From contig NZ_CP072913.1 in NCBI RefSeq assembly GCF_017968885.1, positions 1,906,001 through 1,970,000 on the forward strand: a DNA stretch of 64,000 nucleotides. Direction: 5' to 3'. Below the pieces are notes generated by a model. It had not been told where the DNA came from, did no database searches, and saw only the letters and a program-made list of their open reading frames with translations. Origin of the DNA: Pseudomonas sp. Tri1. GTDB taxonomy: Bacteria > Pseudomonadota > Gammaproteobacteria > Pseudomonadales > Pseudomonadaceae. Of the stretch, positions 54,349 to 63,253 are shown piece after piece (positions within the stretch are counted from its first letter, which is position 1; each line of letters starts with the position of its first letter). Made by a program: the position numbers and the translations under genes.

Positions 54349-54414
54349 TGCGCTAAATGTTTGCGCGCTAAGTAGGTGTGAAGAGAATGTATAGCGCTAA
54401 TATTTTGCGCGCAA
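54349..54414. promoter_or_regulatory. Probable OhrR operator region of ohr
   Basis: Repeated palindromic elements: TGCGCTAAAT (54349), TTGCGCGCTAA (54361-54371), TAGCGCTAAT (54392-54401) and perfect palindrome TTGCGCGCAA (54405-54414), in AT-rich DNA 30-96 bases upstream of ohr. The element TGCGCGC-A is repeated with 44-bp spacing, as expected for OhrR dimers. Confidence 0.55.
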
Positions 54415-54530
54415 GATAAATTTTTGAGGCGAATGGGATCTGCGAAGCTGAAAGGGCGTGGAACCCTTGAGCTAGAGCGTTTCAATGAAGTAAAAAATTT
54501 TTTGAGACGGTAGGTTAACAGGCGATAGGA

Positions 54531-54696
54531 CTGCCGCCATCGCGAGCAAGCTCGCTCCCACACTTGATCTTCAGTGGCTCTAAAAGCTGCGCTCGACGCA
54601 ATCTAATGTGGGAGCGAGCTTGCTCGCGATAGCGGTGGGCCAGATGGCGGTGATGTTGGCTGTGCTGCCGTCTTCGCGAGTAAGCTGCTCCCACAG
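54531..54696. repeat. Cluster of three REP elements between ohrR and ohr
   Basis: REP in one orientation at 54531-54563 (GCGAGCAAGCTCGCTCCCAC), its complement at 54606-54635, and a third diverged copy in the first orientation at 54671-54696 (GCGAGTAAGCTGCTCCCACAG). It fills most of the 385-bp ohr-ohrR spacer and begins right behind the ohrR stop. Confidence 0.9.
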
Positions 54697-54703
54697 AAGG
54701 AAG

Positions 54704-55165
54704 TCAGAGACTGTCCTGCAAATGCCCGCGCAGTGCCTGTAGATCAAGCTGCAGCTTCTTCAACTGCTCCAGGGTCTGGCCGCTGGCGGCGAGGATGCAC
54801 TGGGGAATGTCGAGGGCTTTTTCGCGCAGGGCACGGCCCTGTTCGGTGAGTTCGACAATCACCACGCGCTCGTCTTCACGGCTGCGGGTGCGGCTCAGCA
54901 GGCCTTCGGCCTCCAGGCGCTTGAGCAGTGGTGTCAGCGAACCGGGGTCTGTGAGCAGGCGCGTGCTGATTTCACCGACGGTCAAACCATCCTTTTCCCA
55001 CAACACCATCATCGCCAGGTATTGCGGATAAGTCAGGCCCAGGGCCTGAAGCAGCGGCTTGTAGACTTTGGTCATCAGCAGCGATGTGGAGTGCAAGGCG
55101 AAACAGACCTGGTTGTCGAGCAGCAGGGCTTCGCAGGCTTCGGGGGTATCGCGCTGGGTGCTCAT
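54704..55165 (-). CDS. ohrR: MarR-family repressor OhrR
   Basis: 153-residue winged-helix regulator. The reactive Cys21 (NQVCFALHSTSLL) is the peroxide sensor of OhrR; PQYLAMMVLWEKDGLTVGEIS and the wing RSREDERVVIVELT follow. It represses ohr until oxidised by organic hydroperoxide. ATG 55165 aligns with the family N terminus. Unlike in some species, it is upstream of ohr with a REP cluster in between, so the two could have separate promoters. Confidence 0.9.
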   Translation of the reverse strand: MSTQRDTPEACEALLLDNQVCFALHSTSLLMTKVYKPLLQALGLTYPQYLAMMVLWEKDGLTVGEISTRLLTDPGSLTPLLKRLEAEGLLSRTRSREDERVVIVELTEQGRALREKALDIPQCILAASGQTLEQLKKLQLDLQALRGHLQDSL

Positions 55166-55312
55166 GGCAAAAACCTTCAATCAATGATCGTGACAAATCT
55201 AGCGGGCAAACCTTTAATGCGCCAGATAATTCTTGTGTTCTGATCAGATGTTGCGTTCCCCCGCTGGCGTCGACTGCGTAGGATAAGCGTCCTGATGAAA
55301 GGGGAATCGTCT

Positions 55313-56062
55313 GTGATCGAATTTGTAATTTTTGTGGCGTTCGGTGCCGTGTTAGGCACCCTTGGGGGATTGTTCGGCATTGGTGGCGGGTTGATTGCAA
55401 TTCCGGTGCTGGGCGTATGGTTCGGCCTCGACCAGCAACTTGCCCAGGGCACGGCCCTGGTCATGGTGGTACCCAACGTGATGCTCGCGTTGTGGCGCTA
55501 TCACCAGCGCAATCGCATCGAGTTGCGCCATGTGCTGCCGTTGGCTTCCATGGGTTTTTGCTTTGCCTGGTTGGGTTCGATCTGGGCCGTGGGTATTGAC
55601 GCAGAAAGCATGCGTATCGGCTTTGTGGCGTTCCTGATTGCGTTGACGATCTACAACCTTGTGCGAATGTTCGCGGCCGCTGGCCCCGTGTCAGCGCAGA
55701 TGCGTTATGGCTGGCCATGGCTCGCCGTGTTGGGAGCGGCATCCGGGACCATGGGCGGTTTGTTTGGTGTGGGTGGGGCCGTTGTCGCGACACCGATCCT
55801 GACCAGTGTGTTCGGCACCACCCAGGTGGTTGCCCAAGGCTTGTCCCTGGCGCTGGCCTTGCCTAGTACCGGTGTGACCCTCGCCACTTATGCGTTTCAC
55901 CACGAGGTGGACTGGAGCATCGGCCTGCCGCTGGCCGTGGGTGGCCTGCTGAGCATCAGTTGGGGGGTGAAAGTCGCCCACGCACTGCCGGAGCGGCTGC
56001 TGCGCGGGCTATTCTGTGGTTTCCTGGTGCTGTGCGCGGTGTTGCTCGCCCTTAAAGTTTGA
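55313..56062 (+). CDS. TSUP-family membrane permease (TauE/SafE)
   Basis: 249-residue inner-membrane protein with about eight helices and the duplicated motif GTLGGLFGIGGGLIAIPVL / GTMGGLFGVGGAVVATPIL, diagnostic of the TauE/SafE sulfite/sulfoacetate exporter family. GTG 55313 has AAGGGGAA eight bases before; ATG 55295 is the alternative. Overlaps the convergent LysR gene by 11 bp at its 3' end. Confidence 0.88.
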   Translation: MIEFVIFVAFGAVLGTLGGLFGIGGGLIAIPVLGVWFGLDQQLAQGTALVMVVPNVMLALWRYHQRNRIELRHVLPLASMGFCFAWLGSIWAVGIDAESMRIGFVAFLIALTIYNLVRMFAAAGPVSAQMRYGWPWLAVLGAASGTMGGLFGVGGAVVATPILTSVFGTTQVVAQGLSLALALPSTGVTLATYAFHHEVDWSIGLPLAVGGLLSISWGVKVAHALPERLLRGLFCGFLVLCAVLLALKV

Positions 56063-56933
56063 AGCCTTCGACGATGTGCTCGGCCAGGCATTCGGTGATC
56101 GGCGACGGATTATGCAGGTTGCGGATCAGCATGATGCTGGCCTCGGGCAGTTCCGGCAGGTCTTCGGCTTCGCCCAGCACGCGCATGTCCGGCGGCAGCA
56201 GGCTTTCCAGTTGCGCGGTGATCGCCAGGCCCGCGCCAACCACCGCCATGAGTGCCGAGAGGCTGGAGCTGTTGTACGCCACGCGATAATCGCGGCCCAT
56301 GGCATCCAGCGCGTTGCAGGCCCATTGCCGGCAGAAACAGTCACTGTTGAACATCGCCAGCGGCAGCGGTGTTTTTTCATGGACGTTGAAACACGCCGCT
56401 TCAGCCCAGACAAAGCGCTCCTTGCGCAATAACTGGCCAATTTCGTCCCCTGGCTTGCGAGTGACGATGGACAGGTCCAGGTCCTGGCGAAGCAACAACT
56501 GTTTGGACGATTCGCAGTGCACTTCAATTTCGATCAGCGGATAGAACTGGGCGAAGCGCTGCAGGATCCCCGGCAGGAACCGCATCACATAATCGTCCGG
56601 CGTGCCAATGCGTACCGTGCCGACCATATGCGGTTCGCGCAGGGTGTTGAACACCTCGCTGTGCAGCTTGAGGATCCGCCGGGCGTAACCCAGCAACACC
56701 TGGCCTTCAGCGGTGAGCTTGACCTGGCGCCCGTCACGCTCGAACAGCCGTCGCTGCAATACATCTTCTTCCAGCCGCTTCATCTGCATGCTGACGGCCG
56801 ACTGCGTGCGATTGACCAACTCGCCAGCCCGAGTGAAACCGCCCTGGTCAGCGATGGCGACAAAGGTGCGCAGCACTTCGGTATCGATACTCGGGTAACT
56901 CGACAATTGATCAATCTCCGAGATGTATTGCAT
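56052..56933 (-). CDS. LysR-family transcriptional regulator
   Basis: 293 residues: N-terminal LysR helix-turn-helix (LRTFVAIADQGGFTRAGELVNRTQSAVSMQMKRLEEDV) and substrate-binding domain (VRIGTPDDYVMRFLP onward). The target gene is unknown. It is divergent from the DUF1127 gene (71-bp gap) and overlaps the TSUP gene at the 3' end. ATG 56933 or 56942 both possible. Confidence 0.85.
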   Translation of the reverse strand: MQYISEIDQLSSYPSIDTEVLRTFVAIADQGGFTRAGELVNRTQSAVSMQMKRLEEDVLQRRLFERDGRQVKLTAEGQVLLGYARRILKLHSEVFNTLREPHMVGTVRIGTPDDYVMRFLPGILQRFAQFYPLIEIEVHCESSKQLLLRQDLDLSIVTRKPGDEIGQLLRKERFVWAEAACFNVHEKTPLPLAMFNSDCFCRQWACNALDAMGRDYRVAYNSSSLSALMAVVGAGLAITAQLESLLPPDMRVLGEAEDLPELPEASIMLIRNLHNPSPITECLAEHIVEGFKL

Positions 56934-57003
56934 AAGAAACATTCGTTGGATTGATCTTAGCGTTGGCGTGAGACTTGAGCCATCCCCAACGGAGGACATC
57001 ACG

Positions 57004-57222
57004 ATGAAAGGTCAAAAAGGATATTTACTGATAGACAAGCTCTCCCACGGTTTTTCCATCAGCGCCCTGATGCACAAGTTTAGTCGCTGGTACGAATTGC
57101 ACCATGAACGCGAACTACTTGCTGGAATGAGTGACGAGGCGCTCAAGGATATCGGCGTCAGCCGTGCCGACGTGGAGCAGGAAGTGGTTCGGCCATTCTG
57201 GGATGACCCAATGCACAAATGA
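57004..57222 (+). CDS. Small DUF1127 protein
   Basis: 72 residues; the C-terminal half WYELHHERELLAGMSDEALKDIGVSRADVEQEV is the DUF1127 motif, a short Arg/Trp-rich helix found in many small proteobacterial proteins linked to stress or RNA metabolism. GGAGGA before ATG 57004. The LysR gene is divergent, so it may regulate this gene. Confidence 0.85.
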   Translation: MKGQKGYLLIDKLSHGFSISALMHKFSRWYELHHERELLAGMSDEALKDIGVSRADVEQEVVRPFWDDPMHK

Positions 57223-57286
57223 GCCATCCTTTCCTACACAAACCCCTTATTGGTGAGGTAGGTTGCGAGCAGAGAAGGAGATCTCC

Positions 57287-58516
57287 ATGCCCGCGACTCT
57301 GTCCTTTACCCTCAAACAGGCCCGGCGTCTGGCGTTGGCCGCCCAAGGATTCGATGGGCGGTCGCCGCCGGCTTCGGTGCAACCATCGCGTCTCAACCGT
57401 CTGATCGAACGCCTTGGCGTCCTGCAGATCGACTCAGTCAATGCATTGGTGCGCTCGCACTACCTCCCACTGTTTTCCCGTCTCGGTCACTACAACCCCG
57501 ATTTGCTCGATCAAGCCGCCTGGAGCCAGGGGCACCGTCGCACGTTGTTCGAATATTGGGGCCATGAAGCGTCGCTGCTGCCCATCTCAATGTACCCGCT
57601 GATGCGCTGGCGCATGAATCGTGCGTCCCGTGGTGAAGGTATCTATCAGCAGTTGGCGCGGTTTGGTCATGAGCGTCAGGACGTTATCCGCCGCGTTTTG
57701 GCTTCGGTGCAGGAGCAGGGCGCCATTGGTGCGGGCAGCTTGTCCACGCGCAAGGAAAAGGCCGGGCCCTGGCGGGACTGGAGTGTCGAAAAACATGCGC
57801 TGGAATGGCTGTTCGCCGCAGGTGAAGTCACGGTAGCGGGGCGGCGGGGGTTCGAGCGGCTCTACGATTTGCCGGAGCGGGTACTCCCGGCCTCGGTCCT
57901 GCGACAAGCGTTACCGGATGAGGCCCAGGCCCAGCGCGGCTTGTTGCTGCATGCCGCCGACGCCTTGGGTGTTGCTACCGAGAAAGACTTGCGCGACTAC
58001 TTTCGCCTCGATCTGGCTGACTGCCGTGGGCGACTGGCCGAGCTGGAGGAGGCCGGTGATCTGTTGCGTTGCCAGGTGCAGGGCTGGAAGCAACCGGCGT
58101 GGTGTCGGCCCTGCGTGAAAATCCCGCGCAAAGTGACGGCCAGCGCCTTGTTGTCGCCGTTCGACTCGTTGGTCTGGGAGCGCAGCCGTACCGAGCGGCT
58201 ATTCGATTTCCGCTATCGATTGGAGATATACACCCCAGCCGACAAGCGGGTGTATGGCTACTATGTCTTGCCGTTCCTGCACAACGAACGCATCGCAGCG
58301 CGGGTGGATCTGCGGGCGGAACGAGCCTCGGGGCGACTGGCGGTGCATGCTGTGCATGAGGAGGCGCCGGGGCTGGACGAGGAGGGGATACAGGCGTTGG
58401 CGATCAACCTGCGGCGCATGGCCGACTGGTTGGGGTTGGAGCGGGTCCAGCTCAATTGCCAGCGGGTGGGTGGGGTTCGGTTGGCGGTGGCGTTGGCCCA
58501 GTCAAGTGGTGACTGA
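57287..58516 (+). CDS. Winged-helix DNA glycosylase, YcaQ family
   Basis: 409 residues with N-terminal LKQARRLALAAQGF, IQIDSVNALVRSHYLPLFSRLG and YWGHEASLLP, then SALLSPFDSLVWERSRTERLF and YYVLPFLHNERIAARVDLRAERASG. These are the family features of YcaQ, which unhooks interstrand DNA crosslinks as a DNA glycosylase. AGAAGGAG precedes ATG 57287. The substrate is inferred from the family. Confidence 0.85.
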   Translation: MPATLSFTLKQARRLALAAQGFDGRSPPASVQPSRLNRLIERLGVLQIDSVNALVRSHYLPLFSRLGHYNPDLLDQAAWSQGHRRTLFEYWGHEASLLPISMYPLMRWRMNRASRGEGIYQQLARFGHERQDVIRRVLASVQEQGAIGAGSLSTRKEKAGPWRDWSVEKHALEWLFAAGEVTVAGRRGFERLYDLPERVLPASVLRQALPDEAQAQRGLLLHAADALGVATEKDLRDYFRLDLADCRGRLAELEEAGDLLRCQVQGWKQPAWCRPCVKIPRKVTASALLSPFDSLVWERSRTERLFDFRYRLEIYTPADKRVYGYYVLPFLHNERIAARVDLRAERASGRLAVHAVHEEAPGLDEEGIQALAINLRRMADWLGLERVQLNCQRVGGVRLAVALAQSSGD

Positions 58517-58519
58517 CCC

Positions 58520-58620
58520 GACGCTATCGCGAGCAAGCTCGCTCCCACATTGACTGCGTCGTTCACAAATATTGTGTTCATCAGAGATCAAATGTGGGAG
58601 CGAGCTTGCTCGCGATAGCA
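58520..58620. repeat. REPIN after the YcaQ-like gene
   Basis: Inverted REP pair: ACGCTATCGCGAGCAAGCTC and the complementary GCTTGCTCGCGATAGCA, about 45 bases apart. Confidence 0.92.
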
Positions 58621-58649
58621 GTCCAACAGCCGACGAATGCCTTACTGAC

Positions 58650-59996
58650 TCACCGCCGAACCTGCTTCAACGTCTCGGCAATCAAGAACGCCAATTCCAG
58701 CGACTGATCGGCGTTCATCCGCGGGTCGCAGTGGGTGTGGTAGCGGTCCGACAGCCCATCTTCGGTAATCGGCCGTGCACCGCCGATGCATTCGGTGACG
58801 TTTTGCCCGGTCATTTCGATGTGAATCCCGCCGGCATATGTGCCTTCGGCGGCGTGGACCTGGAAGAACTGCTTCACTTCGCCGAGGATCTGCGCGAAGT
58901 CCCGGGTCTTGTAGCCGCTGCTGGCCTTGATGGTGTTGCCGTGCATGGGGTCGGAGCTCCACAGCACCTGCTTGCCTTCGCGCTGCACGGCGCGCAACAG
59001 CGGCGGCAGGTGCTCGCCGACCTTGTTCGCGCCCATCCGCGCGATCAGGTTCAACCGGCCCGGGTCGTTGTCCGGGTTGAGCACGTCGATCAGGCGGATC
59101 AGGTCGTCAGGGTCCATGGTCGGCCCCACCTTGACCCCGATCGGGTTGTTCACCCCGCGCAGGAATTCGACGTGGGCACCGTCCAACTGACGGGTGCGGT
59201 CGCCGATCCACAGCATGTGGGCCGAGCAGTCGTAGTAGTCGTTGGTCAGGCTGTCACGGCGCACGAAGGCTTCTTCGTAATTGAGCAGTAGCGCTTCGTG
59301 GGCGGTGAAGAAGCTGGTTTCGCGCAGTTGCGGCGAGCTGTCCATGCCGCAGGCGCGCATGAAGGCCAGGGTTTCGTCGATGCGGCCGGCCAGGTGGCTG
59401 TACTTTTCCGCCAGGGCCGAATTGGCGATGAAATCCAGGTTCCACTTGTGCACCTGGTGCAGATCGGCGAACCCGCCCTGGGCGAAGGCACGCAGCAGGT
59501 TCAAAGTAGCGGTGGACTGGTGGTAGGACTGCAACAGCCGCTCGGGGTCCGGCACGCGGCTCTTTTCGTCGAAACCGATGCCGTTGACGATGTCGCCCCG
59601 GTAGGCCGGTAGGGTCACGCCATCAATGGTTTCATCGTTGGCCGAGCGCGGCTTGGCGAACTGCCCCGCCATGCGTCCGACCTTGACCACCGGGCAACCG
59701 GCGGCAAAGGTCATGACGATCGCCATTTGCAGCAACACCTTGAAGGTGTCGCGGATCTTCGCTGCCGAGAACTCGGCAAAGCTTTCGGCGCAGTCGCCGC
59801 CCTGCAGCAGGAATGCCCGGCCCTGGGTCACCTCGGCGAACTGACGGCGCAACTCCCGGGCTTCGCCGGCAAACACCAGTGGCGGATAACTGGCCAGGGT
59901 CTGCTCCACCCGCAGCAGGTGCGCCGCGTCAGGGTAGCGGGGTTGTTGCTGGATCGGCAGGGCGCGCCAGCTGTCAGGGCTCCAGGGTTGGCTCAT
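58650..59996 (-). CDS. Class II 3-deoxy-7-phosphoheptulonate synthase
   Basis: 448-residue plant-type DAHP synthase, unrelated in sequence to the class I enzyme at 45088-46164. Signatures: [31 protein letters not shown] (metal Cys), [22 protein letters not shown], and [17 protein letters not shown] at the C terminus. It catalyses the entry step of the shikimate pathway. Two adjacent ATGs (59999, 59996) are possible. The 155 bases to the next start hold divergent promoters. Confidence 0.93.
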   Translation of the reverse strand: MSQPWSPDSWRALPIQQQPRYPDAAHLLRVEQTLASYPPLVFAGEARELRRQFAEVTQGRAFLLQGGDCAESFAEFSAAKIRDTFKVLLQMAIVMTFAAGCPVVKVGRMAGQFAKPRSANDETIDGVTLPAYRGDIVNGIGFDEKSRVPDPERLLQSYHQSTATLNLLRAFAQGGFADLHQVHKWNLDFIANSALAEKYSHLAGRIDETLAFMRACGMDSSPQLRETSFFTAHEALLLNYEEAFVRRDSLTNDYYDCSAHMLWIGDRTRQLDGAHVEFLRGVNNPIGVKVGPTMDPDDLIRLIDVLNPDNDPGRLNLIARMGANKVGEHLPPLLRAVQREGKQVLWSSDPMHGNTIKASSGYKTRDFAQILGEVKQFFQVHAAEGTYAGGIHIEMTGQNVTECIGGARPITEDGLSDRYHTHCDPRMNADQSLELAFLIAETLKQVRR

Positions 59997-60150
59997 CATG
60001 ATCTCTAGGTGGTTTACGCTCGGACCGCCATGTTATCAGCAAATTGTGCGTGACCTGTTTGCGTCGCTTCGCGGACAATTGCTCCTTTGCCCAGTTTGCG
60101 CACAGGTTCAGCGCGTTGCCGCAGCCGTTTGGCGGCCATCAGGAGATGAA

Positions 60151-60906
60151 ATGACAGAGGAACGCGTCGAGCATCTGCTCGCCGAGGTGCATGACGAGTT
60201 CGGCATGATCCGAGTACTCGAAGTGGCCGACTACCGGTTTCTTGAATTCGGCGATGCCATCGAGCAGAGCTGCGTGTTCACGGCTGATCCGAGCTGGCTC
60301 GAGTATGACTACACCCGTGCCATGCTGATCGGTGCGTTGTGCCACGAGCAGCCGGAGAGTGCGCTGTTCCTGGGCTTGGGGGCCGGGACATTGACTCAGG
60401 CCTGTCTCAAGTTTCTGCCGCTGGAAGACGTCGAGGCCATCGAACTGCGCCCGGATGTACCGCGCCTGGCCATCGAATACCTGGGGCTGGACGACGATCC
60501 TCGGCTGTACATCCGTGTCGGTGATGCCCTGGATCTACTTGAAACCGCCGAACCTGCGGACCTGATATTCGTCGACCTTTATACCGATGTCGGCCCAGGC
60601 GTCGGGCACCTGGCCTGGGGTTTCCTGGAAAACTGTCAAAAACGGCTCAACCCGGGCGGTTGGCTGGTGATCAACCAATGGGCCACCGACGACGGCAAAC
60701 CGTTGGGCGCGGCGCTGTTGCGTGGCCTGTACCATCGCCATTATTGGGAGCTGCCGGTGAAGGAGGGCAATGTGATCCTGATCGTGCCGGCGGACCTGGA
60801 TCAGGAACTGGACATGCAGGGACTGGTCGCCAGGGCCGAAGGGCTGGCACCGCGATTGGGTTATTCGTTGCAGTCGTTGATCAAGGCGATCCGTCCGGCG
60901 ACTTGA
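60151..60906 (+). CDS. Spermidine synthase-like SAM-dependent methyltransferase-fold protein
   Basis: 251 residues with the Rossmann motif ALFLGLGAGTLTQACL, acidic residue in VEAIELRPDVPRLA and DLIFVDLYTDVGPG, as in spermidine synthase (SpeE) family enzymes. The N-terminal part lacks the full polyamine-site domain, so true spermidine synthase activity is doubtful. AGGAG before ATG 60151; the longer frame from 59998 overlaps the DAHP gene and is rejected. Confidence 0.8.
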   Translation: MTEERVEHLLAEVHDEFGMIRVLEVADYRFLEFGDAIEQSCVFTADPSWLEYDYTRAMLIGALCHEQPESALFLGLGAGTLTQACLKFLPLEDVEAIELRPDVPRLAIEYLGLDDDPRLYIRVGDALDLLETAEPADLIFVDLYTDVGPGVGHLAWGFLENCQKRLNPGGWLVINQWATDDGKPLGAALLRGLYHRHYWELPVKEGNVILIVPADLDQELDMQGLVARAEGLAPRLGYSLQSLIKAIRPAT

Positions 60907-60931
60907 AACACGTCCAGGGTGAGACAACCCC

Positions 60932-61021
60932 ACTGTGGAGCCAAGCTTGCTCGCGATGAACTCAACTCAGTACTTGCGGGAATCGCAGTGTCTGCATCGC
61001 GAGCAAGCTTGGCTCCCACAG
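60932..61021. repeat. REPIN before the deaD leader
   Basis: Inverted pair CTGTGGAGCCAAGCTTGCTC and GAGCAAGCTTGGCTCCCACA. Both arms share CCAAGCTTG in place of CGAGCTTG, so this REPIN mutated or spread as a pair. Confidence 0.9.
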
Positions 61022-61394
61022 GTAAAGATGAACCGTTTTAGCATCCCGCCCCCGCAGCGCCGGGCCTTTGCGAAACAGACCATTTTGCAGTGATACACAA
61101 AGCCAGTGGCAGAGAGCCACGTACTGGTGCTTTGCGATAAAAAAAGCTCCCTTTTTGGGCGAATTCCGGTATAGTGCGCGCCGGCCTTTAGCCGGGCCGC
61201 GTCAAGGTAGCGCAATTCCCCGAAGCCAGCTTCGGTTGCATGTCCGCACAACGGATGCTTCCACGACGTTCTTTTTCATTCATTCGTTTTCGCAAATCCC
61301 CGCCGACAAAGCAGCCAGGGCGACTCTTGAGTCTCAACACGGCACGCGCAGCTTTGGAGCATGGGTCTTTGCGGATGCACTTAGAGGCAGACCC
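61022..61394 (+). promoter_or_regulatory. deaD upstream region with probable long 5' leader
   Basis: Contains a hairpin at 61098-61134 (CAAAGC / GCTTTG outer stem, GTGGC-AGAGA-GCCAC inner stem), a -10 box TATAGT at 61170-61175 with weak -35, then a small hairpin CCGGC-CTTTA-GCCGG. If transcription starts near 61182 the leader is about 210 bases, typical of cold-shock-regulated deaD/csdA genes. No convincing gene in this stretch. Confidence 0.5.
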
Positions 61395-63068
61395 ATGACC
61401 CAGGAAACCGGCGGCTTCGCCGCTTTTAATCTTAATCCGAACATTCTTGCAGCCGTCACAGCGACCGGCTACGAAGAACCTTCGGCTATTCAGCAGCAAT
61501 CGATCCCGATCATCATGGCCGGCCACGACATGATTGGCCAGGCGCAAACCGGTACGGGTAAAACCGCTGCGTTCGCTCTGCCGATCCTGCATCGCATCGA
61601 TCCTGCCAAGCGCGAGCCGCAAGCCCTGATCCTGGCGCCAACCCGCGAGTTGGCGCTGCAAGTAGCAACCGCTTTCGAAACCTACGCCAAGCAAATGCCC
61701 GGCGTTACCGTTGTGGCCGTCTACGGTGGTGCCCCGATGGGCCCACAACTGAAAGCCATCCGTAATGGCGCCCAGATCGTGGTCGCCACTCCGGGCCGTC
61801 TGTGCGACCACCTGCGTCGTGACGAAAAAGTATTGGCTACCGTGAACCACCTGGTTCTCGACGAAGCCGACGAAATGCTCAAGCTGGGTTTCATGGATGA
61901 CCTGGAAGTCATCTTCAAGGCCCTGCCAGCGACCCGTCAGACTGTATTGTTCTCGGCCACCCTGCCGCAGTCGATCCGTGCCATTGCCGAGCGCCACCTG
62001 CGCGATCCGCAACACGTGAAGATCCAGACCAAGACCCAGACCGTTACCGCGATCGAGCAGGCTCACCTGCTGGTTCACGCTGACCAGAAGACCTCGGCTG
62101 TATTGAGCCTGCTGGAAGTCGAGGATTTCGACGCCCTGATCATGTTCGTACGCACCAAGCAAGCGACCCTGGACCTGGCCAGCGCCCTGGAAGCCAAGGG
62201 CTACAAAGCCGCTGCGCTGAACGGTGACATTGCCCAGAACCAGCGTGAGCGCGTGATCGAATCCCTCAAGGATGGCCGTCTGGACATCGTTGTGGCTACC
62301 GACGTCGCTGCCCGTGGCCTGGACGTTCCGCGCATCACCCACGTGTTCAACGTGGACATGCCGTACGATCCGGAATCCTACGTTCACCGTATCGGCCGTA
62401 CCGGCCGTGCCGGTCGCGAAGGTCGTGCACTGCTGCTGGTCACCCCGCGTGAGCGCCGCATGCTGCAAGTGATCGAGCGTGTGACTGGTCAAAAGGTTGC
62501 CGAAGTTCGCCTGCCGGATGCCCAGGCCGTTCTCGATGCGCGCATCAAGAAACTGACCAACAGCCTGTCGCCGCTGGTGGCTGACGCCGAATCGACTCAC
62601 GGTGATCTGTTGGATCGCCTGACCGCCGACATCGGTTGCACCCCGCGTGCCCTGGCCGCTGCACTGTTGCGCAAGGCCACCAACGGCCAGGCGCTGACCC
62701 TGGCGGCGATTGAGAAGGAACGTCCTCTGGTGCCGAACAGCGCGCCGCGTGGCGACCGTCCTGAGCGTACCGGTGATCGTCCGGACCGTGGTGATCGTGA
62801 GCGTCGTGCGCCGATCCCGCTGGCCGAAGGCCGTGCTCGCTGCCGTACCGCGCTGGGCGCTCGTGATGGCATCGCTGCCAAGAACCTGCTGGGGGCCATC
62901 CTCAACGAAGGCGGTCTGGCGCGTGAAGCCATCGGTCGTATCCAGGTGCGTGACAGCTTCAGCCTGGTGGAACTGCCGGAAGATGGTCTGGAGCGTCTGC
63001 TGACCAAACTGAAGGACACTCGCGTGGCCGGCAAGCAGCTCAAGCTGCGTCGTTATCGCGAAGATTGA
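61395..63068 (+). CDS. deaD: DEAD-box ATP-dependent RNA helicase DeaD/CsdA
   Basis: 557 residues with all helicase motifs: Q motif around GFAAFNLNPNIL, Walker A AQTGTGKT, PTRELALQ, DEAD (LDEADEML), SAT, and the C-terminal ARGLD and HRIGRTGRAGREG. After the core come a charged Arg/Asp-rich stretch (about residues 455-480) and a DbpA-like RNA-binding domain. It remodels structured RNA in ribosome assembly and cold growth. ATG 61395 follows TTAGAGGC; the frame is open well upstream into the leader. Confidence 0.93.
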   Translation: MTQETGGFAAFNLNPNILAAVTATGYEEPSAIQQQSIPIIMAGHDMIGQAQTGTGKTAAFALPILHRIDPAKREPQALILAPTRELALQVATAFETYAKQMPGVTVVAVYGGAPMGPQLKAIRNGAQIVVATPGRLCDHLRRDEKVLATVNHLVLDEADEMLKLGFMDDLEVIFKALPATRQTVLFSATLPQSIRAIAERHLRDPQHVKIQTKTQTVTAIEQAHLLVHADQKTSAVLSLLEVEDFDALIMFVRTKQATLDLASALEAKGYKAAALNGDIAQNQRERVIESLKDGRLDIVVATDVAARGLDVPRITHVFNVDMPYDPESYVHRIGRTGRAGREGRALLLVTPRERRMLQVIERVTGQKVAEVRLPDAQAVLDARIKKLTNSLSPLVADAESTHGDLLDRLTADIGCTPRALAAALLRKATNGQALTLAAIEKERPLVPNSAPRGDRPERTGDRPDRGDRERRAPIPLAEGRARCRTALGARDGIAAKNLLGAILNEGGLAREAIGRIQVRDSFSLVELPEDGLERLLTKLKDTRVAGKQLKLRRYRED

Positions 63069-63097
63069 TCGGCTTGCGGGCTGATTGATCGAACATA

Positions 63098-63129
63098 AAA
63101 AATCCCCGACTGGTTCGGGGATTTTTTAT
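63098..63129 (+). terminator. Intrinsic terminator after deaD
   Basis: Perfect 13-bp stem AAAAAATCCCCGA / TCGGGGATTTTTT with loop CTGGT; its U run is in the 3' arm and the A-rich 5' arm also allows use from the other strand. Confidence 0.9.
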
Positions 63130-63170
63130 GCCTGTCGTTTGATGTTTTTTCAGGGAGAGCGGGGGGAGTC

Positions 63171-63240
63171 CAATCGCGAGCAGGCTCGCTCCCACAGGGG
63201 TTCAGGTCCAATGTGGGAGCGAGCCTGCTCGCGATTGAGG
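63171..63240. repeat. REPIN between deaD and the dioxygenase gene
   Basis: Compact inverted REP pair: CAATCGCGAGCAGGCTCGCT and complementary AGCGAGCCTGCTCGCGATTG, only about 20 bases apart, 14 bases from the dioxygenase stop. Confidence 0.92.
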
Positions 63241-63253
63241 ACGACTCGGTCCA

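Noticed and set aside
61098..61134. Hairpin first considered as a terminator or tRNA-like structure
   Set aside because: There is no U run on either strand and no cloverleaf or anticodon arm.
61188..62600. 470-codon frame antisense to deaD
   Set aside because: deaD has every helicase motif in the sense frame; the antisense product has no recognisable domain.
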